From Hofstenia miamia (Eukaryota > Xenacoelomorpha > Acoela > Hofsteniidae): a stretch of 64,000 bases of DNA. Shown piece after piece: positions 13,470-23,821 of the stretch; position 1 is the first letter of the stretch; every line of letters starts with the position of its first letter. A program made the position numbers and the translations under genes. The stretch covers positions 513,665-577,664 of the forward strand of contig CABFPE010000010.1 in assembly GCA_900660155.1 (NCBI GenBank), written 5' to 3'. The notes under the pieces are model-generated. The model saw only the letters and a list, made by a program, of their open reading frames with translations. It searched no databases and was not told the DNA's origin.

Positions 13470-16153
13470 TCTAAACTTGTAAAGCACTAAATATAGAGAT
13501 TATCAAACACCATTATATTTTTAAATGATATTTTATATCACTTGTGCGTCCCTAAATGAATATATTTATTCATTCAATATATACTTTTTTTATAATTTAT
13601 ATTTAACCATATATATATATATATATATATTTTTACACTGATTTTTTGCAGTTTTGTATATGAATACTAGCATTTCCTTGCATTAATTTGTGGCTGATGA
13701 AAACGTTGTCATTTTGCAACTAAAGTAATTGTGAACTATAATACTTTTTTAATCTTCCCTGTGTTTTACTTGAATTCTGATCAATTAATTTCAACCTTCA
13801 CCCTGATAAAATACATTTAAAATTTTTTTCTTTTGATCAATTTGTGATAATGGCATTCTTTCAAATTGCAGGCGAAATAATAGTCAGGAATTAGTATTCT
13901 GTTAATTATTTTTGTGGTGAAACTATGGCCCTCATCAGCTATTTCCTATATACTATTTCTTAATTATTATTTATTCATTTATCTATTTATTTATTATTAA
14001 AGTTAGTGGTTTCTGCGATATATAAAAAAATGTACAAAAAATCACTATAACTGTTAAATATTTCTTTGTCTATGTTGCAGGGGTATACATAATGATAATT
14101 CTTGGTTGCTTTAGTAAGTTATTTCAGCTTAAAAATTATTTGTTATCGTAGTTAAATAATTCTTTGTCACTAATTTTAAAATGGGTTAAAGACAATGATG
14201 TACTTAGTTACTTGTAATTAGCAAAGCAATTCTTTGATTAGTAAGGTAATTCTTTGCTGACGCAGTTTTCAAAAAAAACTCTCTTTTTAAGCAATTGAAA
14301 TTTCTTTGATTGTGGCAGAATTCAAGCTTAAAGGCATTCTTGTTAGCCTCACTTTTCGATCAAAAGTGCAAATGGAAAGACACCTGTTCTATATCAAGTG
14401 TATATAAGAAATTTCAATTAGAATTATATTTAGAGAATTTTTAGTTGTAAATTTATAATCAATTTTGTTCTTAAACAGGTCAAAAAAATATTATGGGAAA
14501 AAAGTTTTCAGCTGAAAGTTAATCGCTTGACTTTTTACCGAAGTGAGCCAAAGGATGAATTTGAAATTACATTGATCGTCTGACTAACCAAAAAAGAAAA
14601 GTTAAGACCTGTAAGTGATTTTAGTACACCTGTAAAATTTATTCAGAGATACCATGTCAGAATATTCATTAGTATCAATAAATTGTTAACGGAGTTTTTT
14701 TTCTAAATACGTTATTGCATGAAAGCTATTTAAATGTTCGTAATTAGCTAAGTCCTAAATTGGTAATGGTTGTAGTGGTTTCAAAGGTTAATTTGGATGG
14801 TATAATTTAATATCAGAATGGTAATAGCAGTGAAGTGATGATGACTAATTGTTTAACCCTACTCTTTATGTCTATTATTTGATACGCGTTTTGCTATAAT
14901 TATAAATCGACCTTTGACTAGTGAATGCTGATACATAACTTCTGGATATTATTGCTAATTAATCATTTAATGTTTAATTATACTGCAACCCGAAAGATGC
15001 TTGTATCATTGATGTTGAAGGTGGAGAAGTGAAATCATGTTAAAATACGAACTTTTAGTTACATGTTTAATTAAAACTAACTATTGTAATATTGCATTAC
15101 TTGTTCATCTCTTTACTTCTCTGTGAAAATTATGACAACGTAGGCATATTATCAGTTGAATAAGAAGTCAAAAAAACTCAATACATAATGTTATATTTAC
15201 AAAAGACTTGTACACTAATCAAATCTAATGAAGTCTAACAATCGGATGTATAGCCCATGCTACCAGAATATTGGCATGTAGCGAAAAACTAGCATGTATG
15301 TATCCGAATTTTTGCGTGTATATATGAGTATGTAGTCCGGGACTACGTAATTAATCACGTAGTCCCTGATATAGTTCATACTATCGGGTATGTATTTCAT
15401 GTATTTCAGTAATCCTGAACGCAATGTATCATGTATTTTCATGTATTATAACATGTACTTTTTTATTTACGTCGTGTGTGTACACCGTGCTGTTCAATTG
15501 TTTGTTTTGTGTTTTTGATTTCCACTCAAATGTCGATTTCTAAAATTCGTACGAAACATCCCACCCAAGTTAGGAAATATTGCTCATATATAACATAAAA
15601 GTACAACTAAAATAATGAAATATTTTTCATTAATAAGTTATTGGAATATGCATGACCATCAATTTCTACAATATTTCTCCAAATATTTCTTTTATGCTCC
15701 TATTGAAACAATTTTCTTTAATCATAAAATTTGCAAAATTTTCAAGCTGAGCAAAATGATAAAATACATATTCTCGAAGTATGCTATAAAATAGTGATAA
15801 ACTGAAATGGTTTATACTTTAATTTTAATGGAAGACAATGTTACATAATAACTTCCTCGTATTTATTGTGTATATTAATCGCTCAAAAAACTATCTAAAT
15901 TAACGAAATCACATTATTAAAATAACGGTTAGTATGGAGCTATTGCGTTTAGAGAATGGTATGCATCATTGAAGTCTCTAAACTAGTTTAGAGACGTCCA
16001 TGGTATGCATAAACTGTGTTGTTTCGTATTTTCATTGGTAAGTGGATTATCATTTATCACTTTGTAATAGTGAAGAAATTACAATTGATGTTGTTTACTT
16101 TGAAAGTAAAACAAGCATCAATTTCCTGCACTGTTTAAATAATACGTGAATCC
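13470..16153. other. Intergenic stretch with palindromic patches
   Basis: Lies between the transporter's stop codon and the foldback element. It contains a short TA run near 13610, a region rich in CATGTAT and GTAGTCC words (15245-15445) that can pair with itself, and the palindrome at 15974-15995. No gene was recognised. Confidence 0.45.
15957..16010. repeat. 22-bp perfect palindrome between 11-bp direct repeats
   Basis: GTCTCTAAAC TAGTTTAGAGAC (15974-15995) equals its own reverse complement. The word ATGGTATGCAT occurs on each side (15957-15967 and 16000-16010), like a target duplication around a tiny palindromic insert. Confidence 0.7.
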
Positions 16154-16754
16154 GGAGGGGTAGGTTTTTAATGTCGAATTTTTTAGTGTCGCCCATTAGA
16201 AACTTTAACCGTTCATTAATGTCATAATTTATTAATGTTGTAGTTATTAATGTCGTAATTTTAAAATTGTATTTTGTAATGTCATAAATTTAATTTATTT
16301 AATATATTTAGCTTAGGTTAGGGCTTTGTTTTTTAAAATGATGAAAAAATAGGATTTTGGTTTAGGGTTTAGGTCTATAAATTAATGCAAAAATTAGGCT
16401 TTTGGTAGGGCTTAGGTTTAGGAAAATTTATTTGAGACATGGGTTTGGGGTTTATGTTTATAAAATAATAAAGAAATAAGCTTATGGGTTAGGGTTTAGG
16501 TCTATAAATGATGAAAAAATAGTTTTTGGTTAGGGCTTAAGTATAGGCAACATCCATTTGGTACTTGGGTTAGGGTTTAGGTTTATAAAATAATAAAGAA
16601 ATAAGCTTTTGGGTTAGGGTTAGGCATTCCCATTTGCAACAATAACAATTAAAAATGTAGACATTAAAAAATTAAGACATTAATAAACTACAACATTAAA
16701 AAATGACACTTAAAAATAACGACAATAAAAAATTCAAAAATGAAAATCCCACCC
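16154..16754. mobile_element. Foldback/MITE-like element with TTAGGG-like interior
   Basis: The left arm at 16157-16191 and the right arm at 16720-16754 are imperfect 35-bp inverted copies sharing blocks such as GAATTTTTTA and TGTCG. Inside each arm the motif ATTAATGTCGTAATT or its complement recurs several times. The centre (16308-16625) is a degenerate tandem repeat of TTAGGGTTTAGG-like words separated by A-rich spacers. The AATCC at 16149-16153 is repeated at 16755-16759, a possible 5-bp target duplication. No transposase is encoded. Confidence 0.6.
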
Positions 16755-16778
16755 AATCCACAAAATTAATGTCTATGC

Positions 16779-16806
16779 ACGCCTAGAGTGTTATTACTCT
16801 AGGCGT
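16779..16806. repeat. 11-bp-arm hairpin (ACGCCTAGAGT)
   Basis: ACGCCTAGAGT and its exact inverse ACTCTAGGCGT are separated by a 6-base loop (GTTATT). It lies 25 bp right of the foldback element. The GGCGTCC word at its right edge also occurs in the large palindrome at 35808. Confidence 0.75.
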
Positions 16807-17179
16807 CCATGCAGTGCCATGATTGACTTCTCAATTTACATTGATCTAATTATTATTTCACTTCTTAAAGTGTCCAATTGTTTTGTTTACTACAAACCAA
16901 ATGTTTTGATGAGATAATCGTTTAAATTTAATGCTGACATGCAAGTATACAAAAGAAATGTCTACATAATGACCTGTGTTTATTTTAACATTAAAACTAC
17001 GAATCAAGACTATTATTATTTTTAGTTCTATAAACTAGCTAACTTTAAATTTAACAGTTGAAATAGACACTGAAAACGAATGCAATTATAGCTTAGAATT
17101 GTTTATTTATTTTGAATGTGATAATTGCTAGAAAGTTGGAGAATTATTTCTCTGACAAAAAAGTTGCCCTGAGCACCCT

Positions 17180-17419
17180 GCTACACAAACAACTTTTGTT
17201 ATTTAATTACTTATCAACTAAAGTTAGCAAAGGAGTGCTACATAAACCATTTTTATTGACCAATTTTGTTGGTCAGAACGGACAACTTTTGTTGCCAACT
17301 TTAGTTGGTCTGAAATTTAGTCTAGAGAATTACTCTCGATTTTAGTTGGGGAAGTGGAGTGCTACACAAATTGTTTTTGTTAGCCAACAAAAATTGGGGA
17401 GAAAAGTTGTTTGTATAGC
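17180..17419. mobile_element. MITE with GCTACACAAACAACTTTT ends (240 bp)
   Basis: The left end GCTACACAAACAACTTTT and the reverse complement of the right end GCTATACAAACAACTTTT match at 17 of 18 positions. The interior repeats words like AACTTTAGTTGG and CAACTAAAGTT, which can pair with one another. No coding capacity; family not recognised. Confidence 0.65.
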
Positions 17420-17762
17420 ATAAGCTTAACCTGCACTGCTTTGGTGAGATGCAGTTTAAGTCAGCAACACCTTCGTGAGAATGACACATGAGCCTAAACA
17501 GATGCAGTTAATCATTGGCATGAAATAATCATATATGTAAGATATATTTAATAGTAACAGTTTAGAGCAATCACATTGCTGATACCTTAGGCTCATTGAA
17601 ACAGGTACCATCAAGGATAACCACTTAGGAAGAATTAAGTTCAAAATGTTGATGGTAGGGGATTTCAAATGTTCTAGTATATTTATCCAAAATATTCCAT
17701 AGTTTTACTACTATGCTTAAAACAAGTTTTTTAAATTTTACTTTTACATTGTTTACAATGAC

Positions 17763-17902
17763 ATTTACCATGTTAAATATTGCATTTTAAAGAGATACTC
17801 TCTTTCAATTTATAAAATATTTTTGAGATCATATTTACCATGTTAAATATTGCATTTTAAAGAGATACTCTCCTTCAATTTATAAAATATTTTTGAGATC
17901 AT
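17763..17902. repeat. Two-copy 70-bp tandem repeat
   Basis: Units at 17763-17832 and 17833-17902 differ at one base (CTCTTTC versus CTCCTTC). A third unit starts and diverges after a few bases. Confidence 0.9.
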
Positions 17903-18661
17903 ATTTGGCATGAATTCATCTGGATGTAATAAATTATAATTTTTGTCATTCTTTGAATTTCATTGTTAATGTTCATCCATTTGAAAATCCTAATTAAATT
18001 CTTTTTAGAATTGAAAGATAGGTTTGTTAATAAGAAACAAAATTATGTATATTTTGATAAACTAGAAATTTAAGCAAAAATTACAATGCATTTTCTATGC
18101 AAAAATCAGATATATTTTTAACCCTTTTGGTAATTTTGCAATTACTAAAATCAATTTTAAACGTTTATAATTCTGCTGGGACATTTTTGTCCCATGGTCG
18201 AAAAACACATGTACCTATTATAAAAATTTTCAATTTTGCTTATGGTAGTTAAGGAGTGTCATAAAAAGTGGGAGATACCAAAAAAACGATTGAAAGTTAA
18301 TTGTGCAAAAGTCGGATCAAAAGGGTTAATTAACTTGATATTGGCTACCATTTTTTATTAAAGGAATATACATGATAGTTGAATTTTAGTTGATTGTCTA
18401 TTAACAATCTCTAACGTTTTATTCTTGGTTGCTGCATTATTTCTATGTTATCAACACATATTTTTACTTTTGTTTTTTCACTTTGTAGTTTATTCATCTG
18501 CATAAAAATTATTTTTTCAACTCATAGGCATCAATTTATTCTCTGACATGGCTTTATGACATGAACCTTTGCCTCCAATGATGACAATATTTTACATATC
18601 CTTTGCAAAAACCTTCTATGTGACACACCTGCTACAGATCACGAGAGGGCTATGCAAGATA

Positions 18662-19870
18662 ATTTAATATTATCAAATTTCTTATTGCCATAATATAGCA
18701 TAGTGTTGACTGCTATGCACAACTCTATTTGTTTTAGTCAGGGATAGGAATTGTTGTCTCAATTCATGAATTGGTTTGGGTAAGGACATATTTTAATGAC
18801 TTGTTGGGTTTGGGTCAGGTCATATTCTTAAGAAATACTATTAGGTGGGATTGTTTTTAGTAATGTTTGCCAATAACTATTTACAGATAGTCATGAAGAG
18901 TAATAAAAAATTTTATTCATGGTTTACTCTAAAATGTATCATGAATTCAAACAAAATGCCTTAATGAAATCAACTTCAAAACCTCTTTTATTACCAGTTC
19001 AATATGTCAACTGAGACTGAAAGTTTCAGAAATGTTTGATTTAAGATTTCTAATCTCGAATTTAATTCTGGTTTCATGAAGAAACCTTAAAATTGGTATG
19101 ATTGGGCTAATGTTAGGATAGGTTGCATCAGATTTTGAAAGCTTCTTTTTGATTGGGTTGGGTAGGTTAGAAGAAAGAAAGTTGTTGTGGTAGAGTTTCA
19201 GTACTTTATCAAAATATATGCTTAAACAGTGGCATATTGAGTTACACTGCTGCCTAAGGTGGATGNATTTAATATTATCAAATTTCTTATTGCCATAATA
19301 TAGCATAGTGTTGACTGCTATGCACAACTCTATTTGTTTTAGTCAGGGATAGGAATTGTTGTCTCAATTCATGAATTGGTTTGGGTAAGGACATATTTTA
19401 ATGACTTGTTGGGTTTGGGTCAGGTCATATTCTTAAGAAATACTATTAGGTGGGATTGTTTTTAGTAATGTTTGCCAATAACTATTTACAGATAGTCATG
19501 AAGAGTAATAAAAAATTTTATTCATGGTTTACTCTAAAATGTATCATGAATTCAAACAAAATGCCTTAATGAAATCAACTTCAAAACCTCTTTTATTACC
19601 AGTTCAATATGTCAACTGAGACTGAAAGTTTCAGAAATGTTTGATTTAAGATTTCTAATCTCGAATTTAATTCTGGTTTCATGAAGAAACCTTAAAATTG
19701 GTATGATTGGGCTAATGTTAGGATAGGTTGCATCAGATTTTGAAAGCTTCTTTTTGATTGGGTTGGGTAGGTTAGAAGAAAGAAAGTTGTTGTGGTAGAG
19801 TTTCAGTACTTTATCAAAATATATGCTTAAACAGTGGCATATTGAGTTACACTGCTGCCTAAGGTGGATG
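18662..19870. repeat. 604-bp identical duplication joined by one N
   Basis: 18662-19265 and 19267-19870 look identical by eye at a constant offset of 605, with a single N at 19266. This is the pattern left by unmerged overlapping contig ends, so it is probably an assembly artefact rather than a biological tandem repeat. The unit itself, with words such as TTGGGTTTGGGTCAGG and TTGGGTTGGGTAGG, may be an old repeat. Confidence 0.85.
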
Positions 19871-20697
19871 CATGATTTGCCAACTTCCTTTATATTTTAG
19901 AAGTTTCAATCATTGATTTGAATGAAATATAGCTAAATTTTTCTATGGCAGGAAAATACTAGAAATTATCAGAAATACTCTTTATTAATTTATGTTTTAT
20001 AAAATATCTTTATACAATATTTTTTCATTGATTTTATGATAATTAGCAGCATTAAAAATGTTTGGTTATGTGTTCTGCAAAACATGAATTCTATAATAAA
20101 CACTTTATTTCAATATCAAGATTGAACTAAGGATAAAGGAATGTATGCTATAAACATAGTGTTACATCAAATGTATATACCCTGAATAACAAACATTTAA
20201 TTAAACTAAATCTGAGTATGAAGTTAATTCAAGTAGAAAATAAGTAAATAATTTGAACTGCATAGGAAAGTATGTTAATCAAAATAGTCTACATAGAACA
20301 CTACAATAATCAAGATCTCAAAGAAGCAATGTCTGAAATATAACATTCAATTTGATGCAACACTTACACACTGAGTAAGAAATATTATCAAGAGGATCTT
20401 CAAATTTGGGAAAGTCTCTATTAAATTTAATTTAACTATCCATTTGAATAAATCCACTGATTTTTTGCTGTTATAATGAAACCCCAAAAGTTGAAAAGTG
20501 GTGTTAAATCCTGCATACTTCTATTTCAATACTTCTTTGTTCTACATCATGAGAATATTCTTCCAATTACCAATATATTCCTTAATGAATTCAGTCTTTG
20601 TGTTGTCTTCCAAAATTATTTTGGTTAAAAAACTGAAATGTGAGATCATTTTTCTTATATGACTGAATCTTTAATCTATTTCAGTTACAACTGAATC

Positions 20698-21697
20698 NNN
20701 NNNNNNNNNNNNNNNNNNNNNNNNNNNNNNNNNNNNNNNNNNNNNNNNNNNNNNNNNNNNNNNNNNNNNNNNNNNNNNNNNNNNNNNNNNNNNNNNNNNN
20801 NNNNNNNNNNNNNNNNNNNNNNNNNNNNNNNNNNNNNNNNNNNNNNNNNNNNNNNNNNNNNNNNNNNNNNNNNNNNNNNNNNNNNNNNNNNNNNNNNNNN
20901 NNNNNNNNNNNNNNNNNNNNNNNNNNNNNNNNNNNNNNNNNNNNNNNNNNNNNNNNNNNNNNNNNNNNNNNNNNNNNNNNNNNNNNNNNNNNNNNNNNNN
21001 NNNNNNNNNNNNNNNNNNNNNNNNNNNNNNNNNNNNNNNNNNNNNNNNNNNNNNNNNNNNNNNNNNNNNNNNNNNNNNNNNNNNNNNNNNNNNNNNNNNN
21101 NNNNNNNNNNNNNNNNNNNNNNNNNNNNNNNNNNNNNNNNNNNNNNNNNNNNNNNNNNNNNNNNNNNNNNNNNNNNNNNNNNNNNNNNNNNNNNNNNNNN
21201 NNNNNNNNNNNNNNNNNNNNNNNNNNNNNNNNNNNNNNNNNNNNNNNNNNNNNNNNNNNNNNNNNNNNNNNNNNNNNNNNNNNNNNNNNNNNNNNNNNNN
21301 NNNNNNNNNNNNNNNNNNNNNNNNNNNNNNNNNNNNNNNNNNNNNNNNNNNNNNNNNNNNNNNNNNNNNNNNNNNNNNNNNNNNNNNNNNNNNNNNNNNN
21401 NNNNNNNNNNNNNNNNNNNNNNNNNNNNNNNNNNNNNNNNNNNNNNNNNNNNNNNNNNNNNNNNNNNNNNNNNNNNNNNNNNNNNNNNNNNNNNNNNNNN
21501 NNNNNNNNNNNNNNNNNNNNNNNNNNNNNNNNNNNNNNNNNNNNNNNNNNNNNNNNNNNNNNNNNNNNNNNNNNNNNNNNNNNNNNNNNNNNNNNNNNNN
21601 NNNNNNNNNNNNNNNNNNNNNNNNNNNNNNNNNNNNNNNNNNNNNNNNNNNNNNNNNNNNNNNNNNNNNNNNNNNNNNNNNNNNNNNNNNNNNNNNN
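20698..21697. other. Assembly gap (1000 N)
   Basis: Exactly 1000 Ns, a nominal gap length, bordered on the right by a TA microsatellite. Upstream exons of the deacetylase could be hidden here. Confidence 0.98.
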
Positions 21698-21719
21698 ATA
21701 TATATATATATATATACAC

Positions 21720-23718
21720 GTATATAGAACTATGCGTATATAAAGTTTTATCTGGTGTTAGTATTTCATTCGGTCCGAAATGGCCTGCCAAAAATTTGCA
21801 ATGGTTCGGTCCTGTCCACTGCCGAATATTCCGGCCCAATTCCAATTCTGCTCGGTATGTGTCGGTAGTGGACCTCGATACAATTATTAATATCGGTCAC
21901 CATACTTGAAAAATTTTTTATTCTTAGACCAGGCTGCATTTTTTTATTATGACTTCAATCAAAGCCTACTTAGATGTTTATAGTAGGTCTTGCTTCAATT
22001 TACTTGTAGACGTTTATTAAGGAACATCTTTTATTAATTTTTCGATGAATGCAGTCACAAGTTTTACAAATATTGACATTCGGATTTTTTTTTAAAATCC
22101 CATTAAATTTTGATTTAAATAATGTACCGGAATTTTCTTATTCAGAATATATTCTTGATCAAAAAAAGTTCCCTTTAATATGAATTCCTAAAAATTGTTT
22201 CTGATACTAAAAATCTTTGCAAAATATTTTGACAGAATATTCATAACCACGACTGTGTAAAAGAATTTTTAAGTTTTTTTATTTTCTCGAGTGCAGCTAT
22301 AGGTCATTTCAAATTGTTTGCTAGAGAGGAAAGGACTTTGGTTAGCTACTAGTAAAAATTTTGGAGTAGTTATTCAAGTGTTTTTCCTTAAAATTGCATT
22401 TGATGAAAAATAATCTGATTGGACAGAAATTTCTAACTGGAGATTGTAATAGAAGTAGTAGATAGCTGTCATATGTGATGTACATGAGACCGCTATTCAA
22501 ATAATACCTATGAACGAAAAGGTGCATGAAATACCTGTATATAATTTTACATATGACGTTGATTGATGTGTGCCCTTGCAGATACTTTCCCAAAATAGAA
22601 TCAGTGAATATTCATCTGATTAATTCTACTCAAGCATAGGCGAGTACTAGGGGTGCCGAAGGGGCTAAGCCCCTCATTCAGCGCAAACATTTGATAAAGC
22701 CCTTCAAAGAATTCAGCAACCTCATTAAATGACAAAAGTAATTTTAGCCCCTCCAAATATTAAAAACTTGGACTTAATGCAATTGAGTCAAGAACCCCTT
22801 GCCCCTATCTTAGTGATTCAAAGCCCCTGAACCGAAGTCCTAGTGAACATGACTTTGCTGTGTATGAGTGAAAACAGTGCATTTCGTCTAGTTGGTTGGG
22901 TGACCTCCTCTTTTCAATTTCTCCGTTTAGCGTTGCACATCTGTGATCTAATAGCACGCTTTGCTAAGTGCGAATGCTATTTTGGCCGTTTTCAATTGTG
23001 GAATTAAACTGCGATCGCGCTAAATTTAGACATTTATAGGAACTACATTACTCATCTAAAGAGACGCCTGCATATAATCAGTGTTAGAATCCAACTTGCT
23101 TATTAATATTTCATCTGTAGTATGTCATTGAACGATGGAGCTGATGTCGATCTAGTGTTCCTTCCCCTAATTCAAATATGTATACATAAAAATATAAAAG
23201 GTTACCATTCAAACTAATGAGCATGTTCCTTCGATTTTCGAATTCGTTCAATAGCATGCATACAAGCGATGTGCGCGGAAAGTTTTTAAATGCCGCACCC
23301 TCCCGAACCCACTCGTCACCAAATTTTTACACGCATCCGAAAGGAAATGTTCTTTGCGGTTATTAATAGGTTATAATTATGTTAATGAATTTTTTAGTAC
23401 TATTCCCGGCTATATGTTAATATTTTTTTAAAAAAATCACCTATATTGAAAATGCAGTTTGCACTGCCAGATAATAATTTGTTTAAGTCATCGTGTGGGG
23501 TGATTTGGCTTGGGTCAACTTATTATTTAAACCCTTCATAGTCTAAATATATATTGTCTTTGAAATTCAATGGTTTTATTCATTTAGAAACTTGGAGAAG
23601 TTAAACACAACTTTATTTAAATTCTAACAACGGTGGATCTTCTTGTAATGAAAATAAACTCACTTCTCGCCCATTTAAGATGTATAGCATTATACTAATT
23701 TTTTACACTTCTTTTTAG
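21720..23718. other. Interval before the first recognised HDAC exon
   Basis: Between the gap and 23719. It holds a CGGTCC-rich patch (21765-21870) and the TIR repeat at 22646-22844. I see no promoter motif or exon that I can support. Confidence 0.4.
22646..22844. mobile_element. MITE-like repeat with ACTAGG ends (199 bp)
   Basis: The left end ACTAGGGGTGCCGAAGGGGC resembles the reverse complement of the right end, ACTAGGACTTCGGTTCAGGG. AGCCCCT words recur internally. Non-coding; superfamily not assigned. Confidence 0.45.
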
Positions 23719-23821
23719 GAAATGCGAAGGTCTTCAGAATCGGATCAGACTCTGGGGATACCATCATCGCATGGATATTCTTTCTCTTCTTCTTCAAGCG
23801 ATATGCTGAAGAGAGATGCCA
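23719..23821 (+). CDS. HDAC4: HDAC exon 1 (first recognised)
   Basis: Acceptor TTTTTAG at 23712-23718 and donor A|GTGAGT. It encodes 34 residues, serine-rich, beginning E-M-R-R-S-S. The ATG at 23722 may be the translation start, or the exon may be internal. Its phase-1 end joins exon 2 perfectly (A|GT gives Ser). Composition is not diagnostic; it is assigned by phase, strand and position only. Confidence 0.55.

Noticed and set aside
15245-15445. SINE or tRNA-derived repeat (CATGTAT and GTAGTCC words)
   Set aside because: No A/B box arrangement or tRNA-like fold could be traced; left as unexplained self-pairing sequence.
16308-16625. Telomere or interstitial telomere array (TTAGGG-like words)
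   Set aside because: Units are degenerate, spaced by A-rich segments and enclosed by inverted arms; a true array would be tight and uniform.
20685-21845. 386-codon minus-strand ORF
   Set aside because: It runs through 1000 unknown bases and is an artefact of the gap; the same holds for ORFs across 55552-55749.
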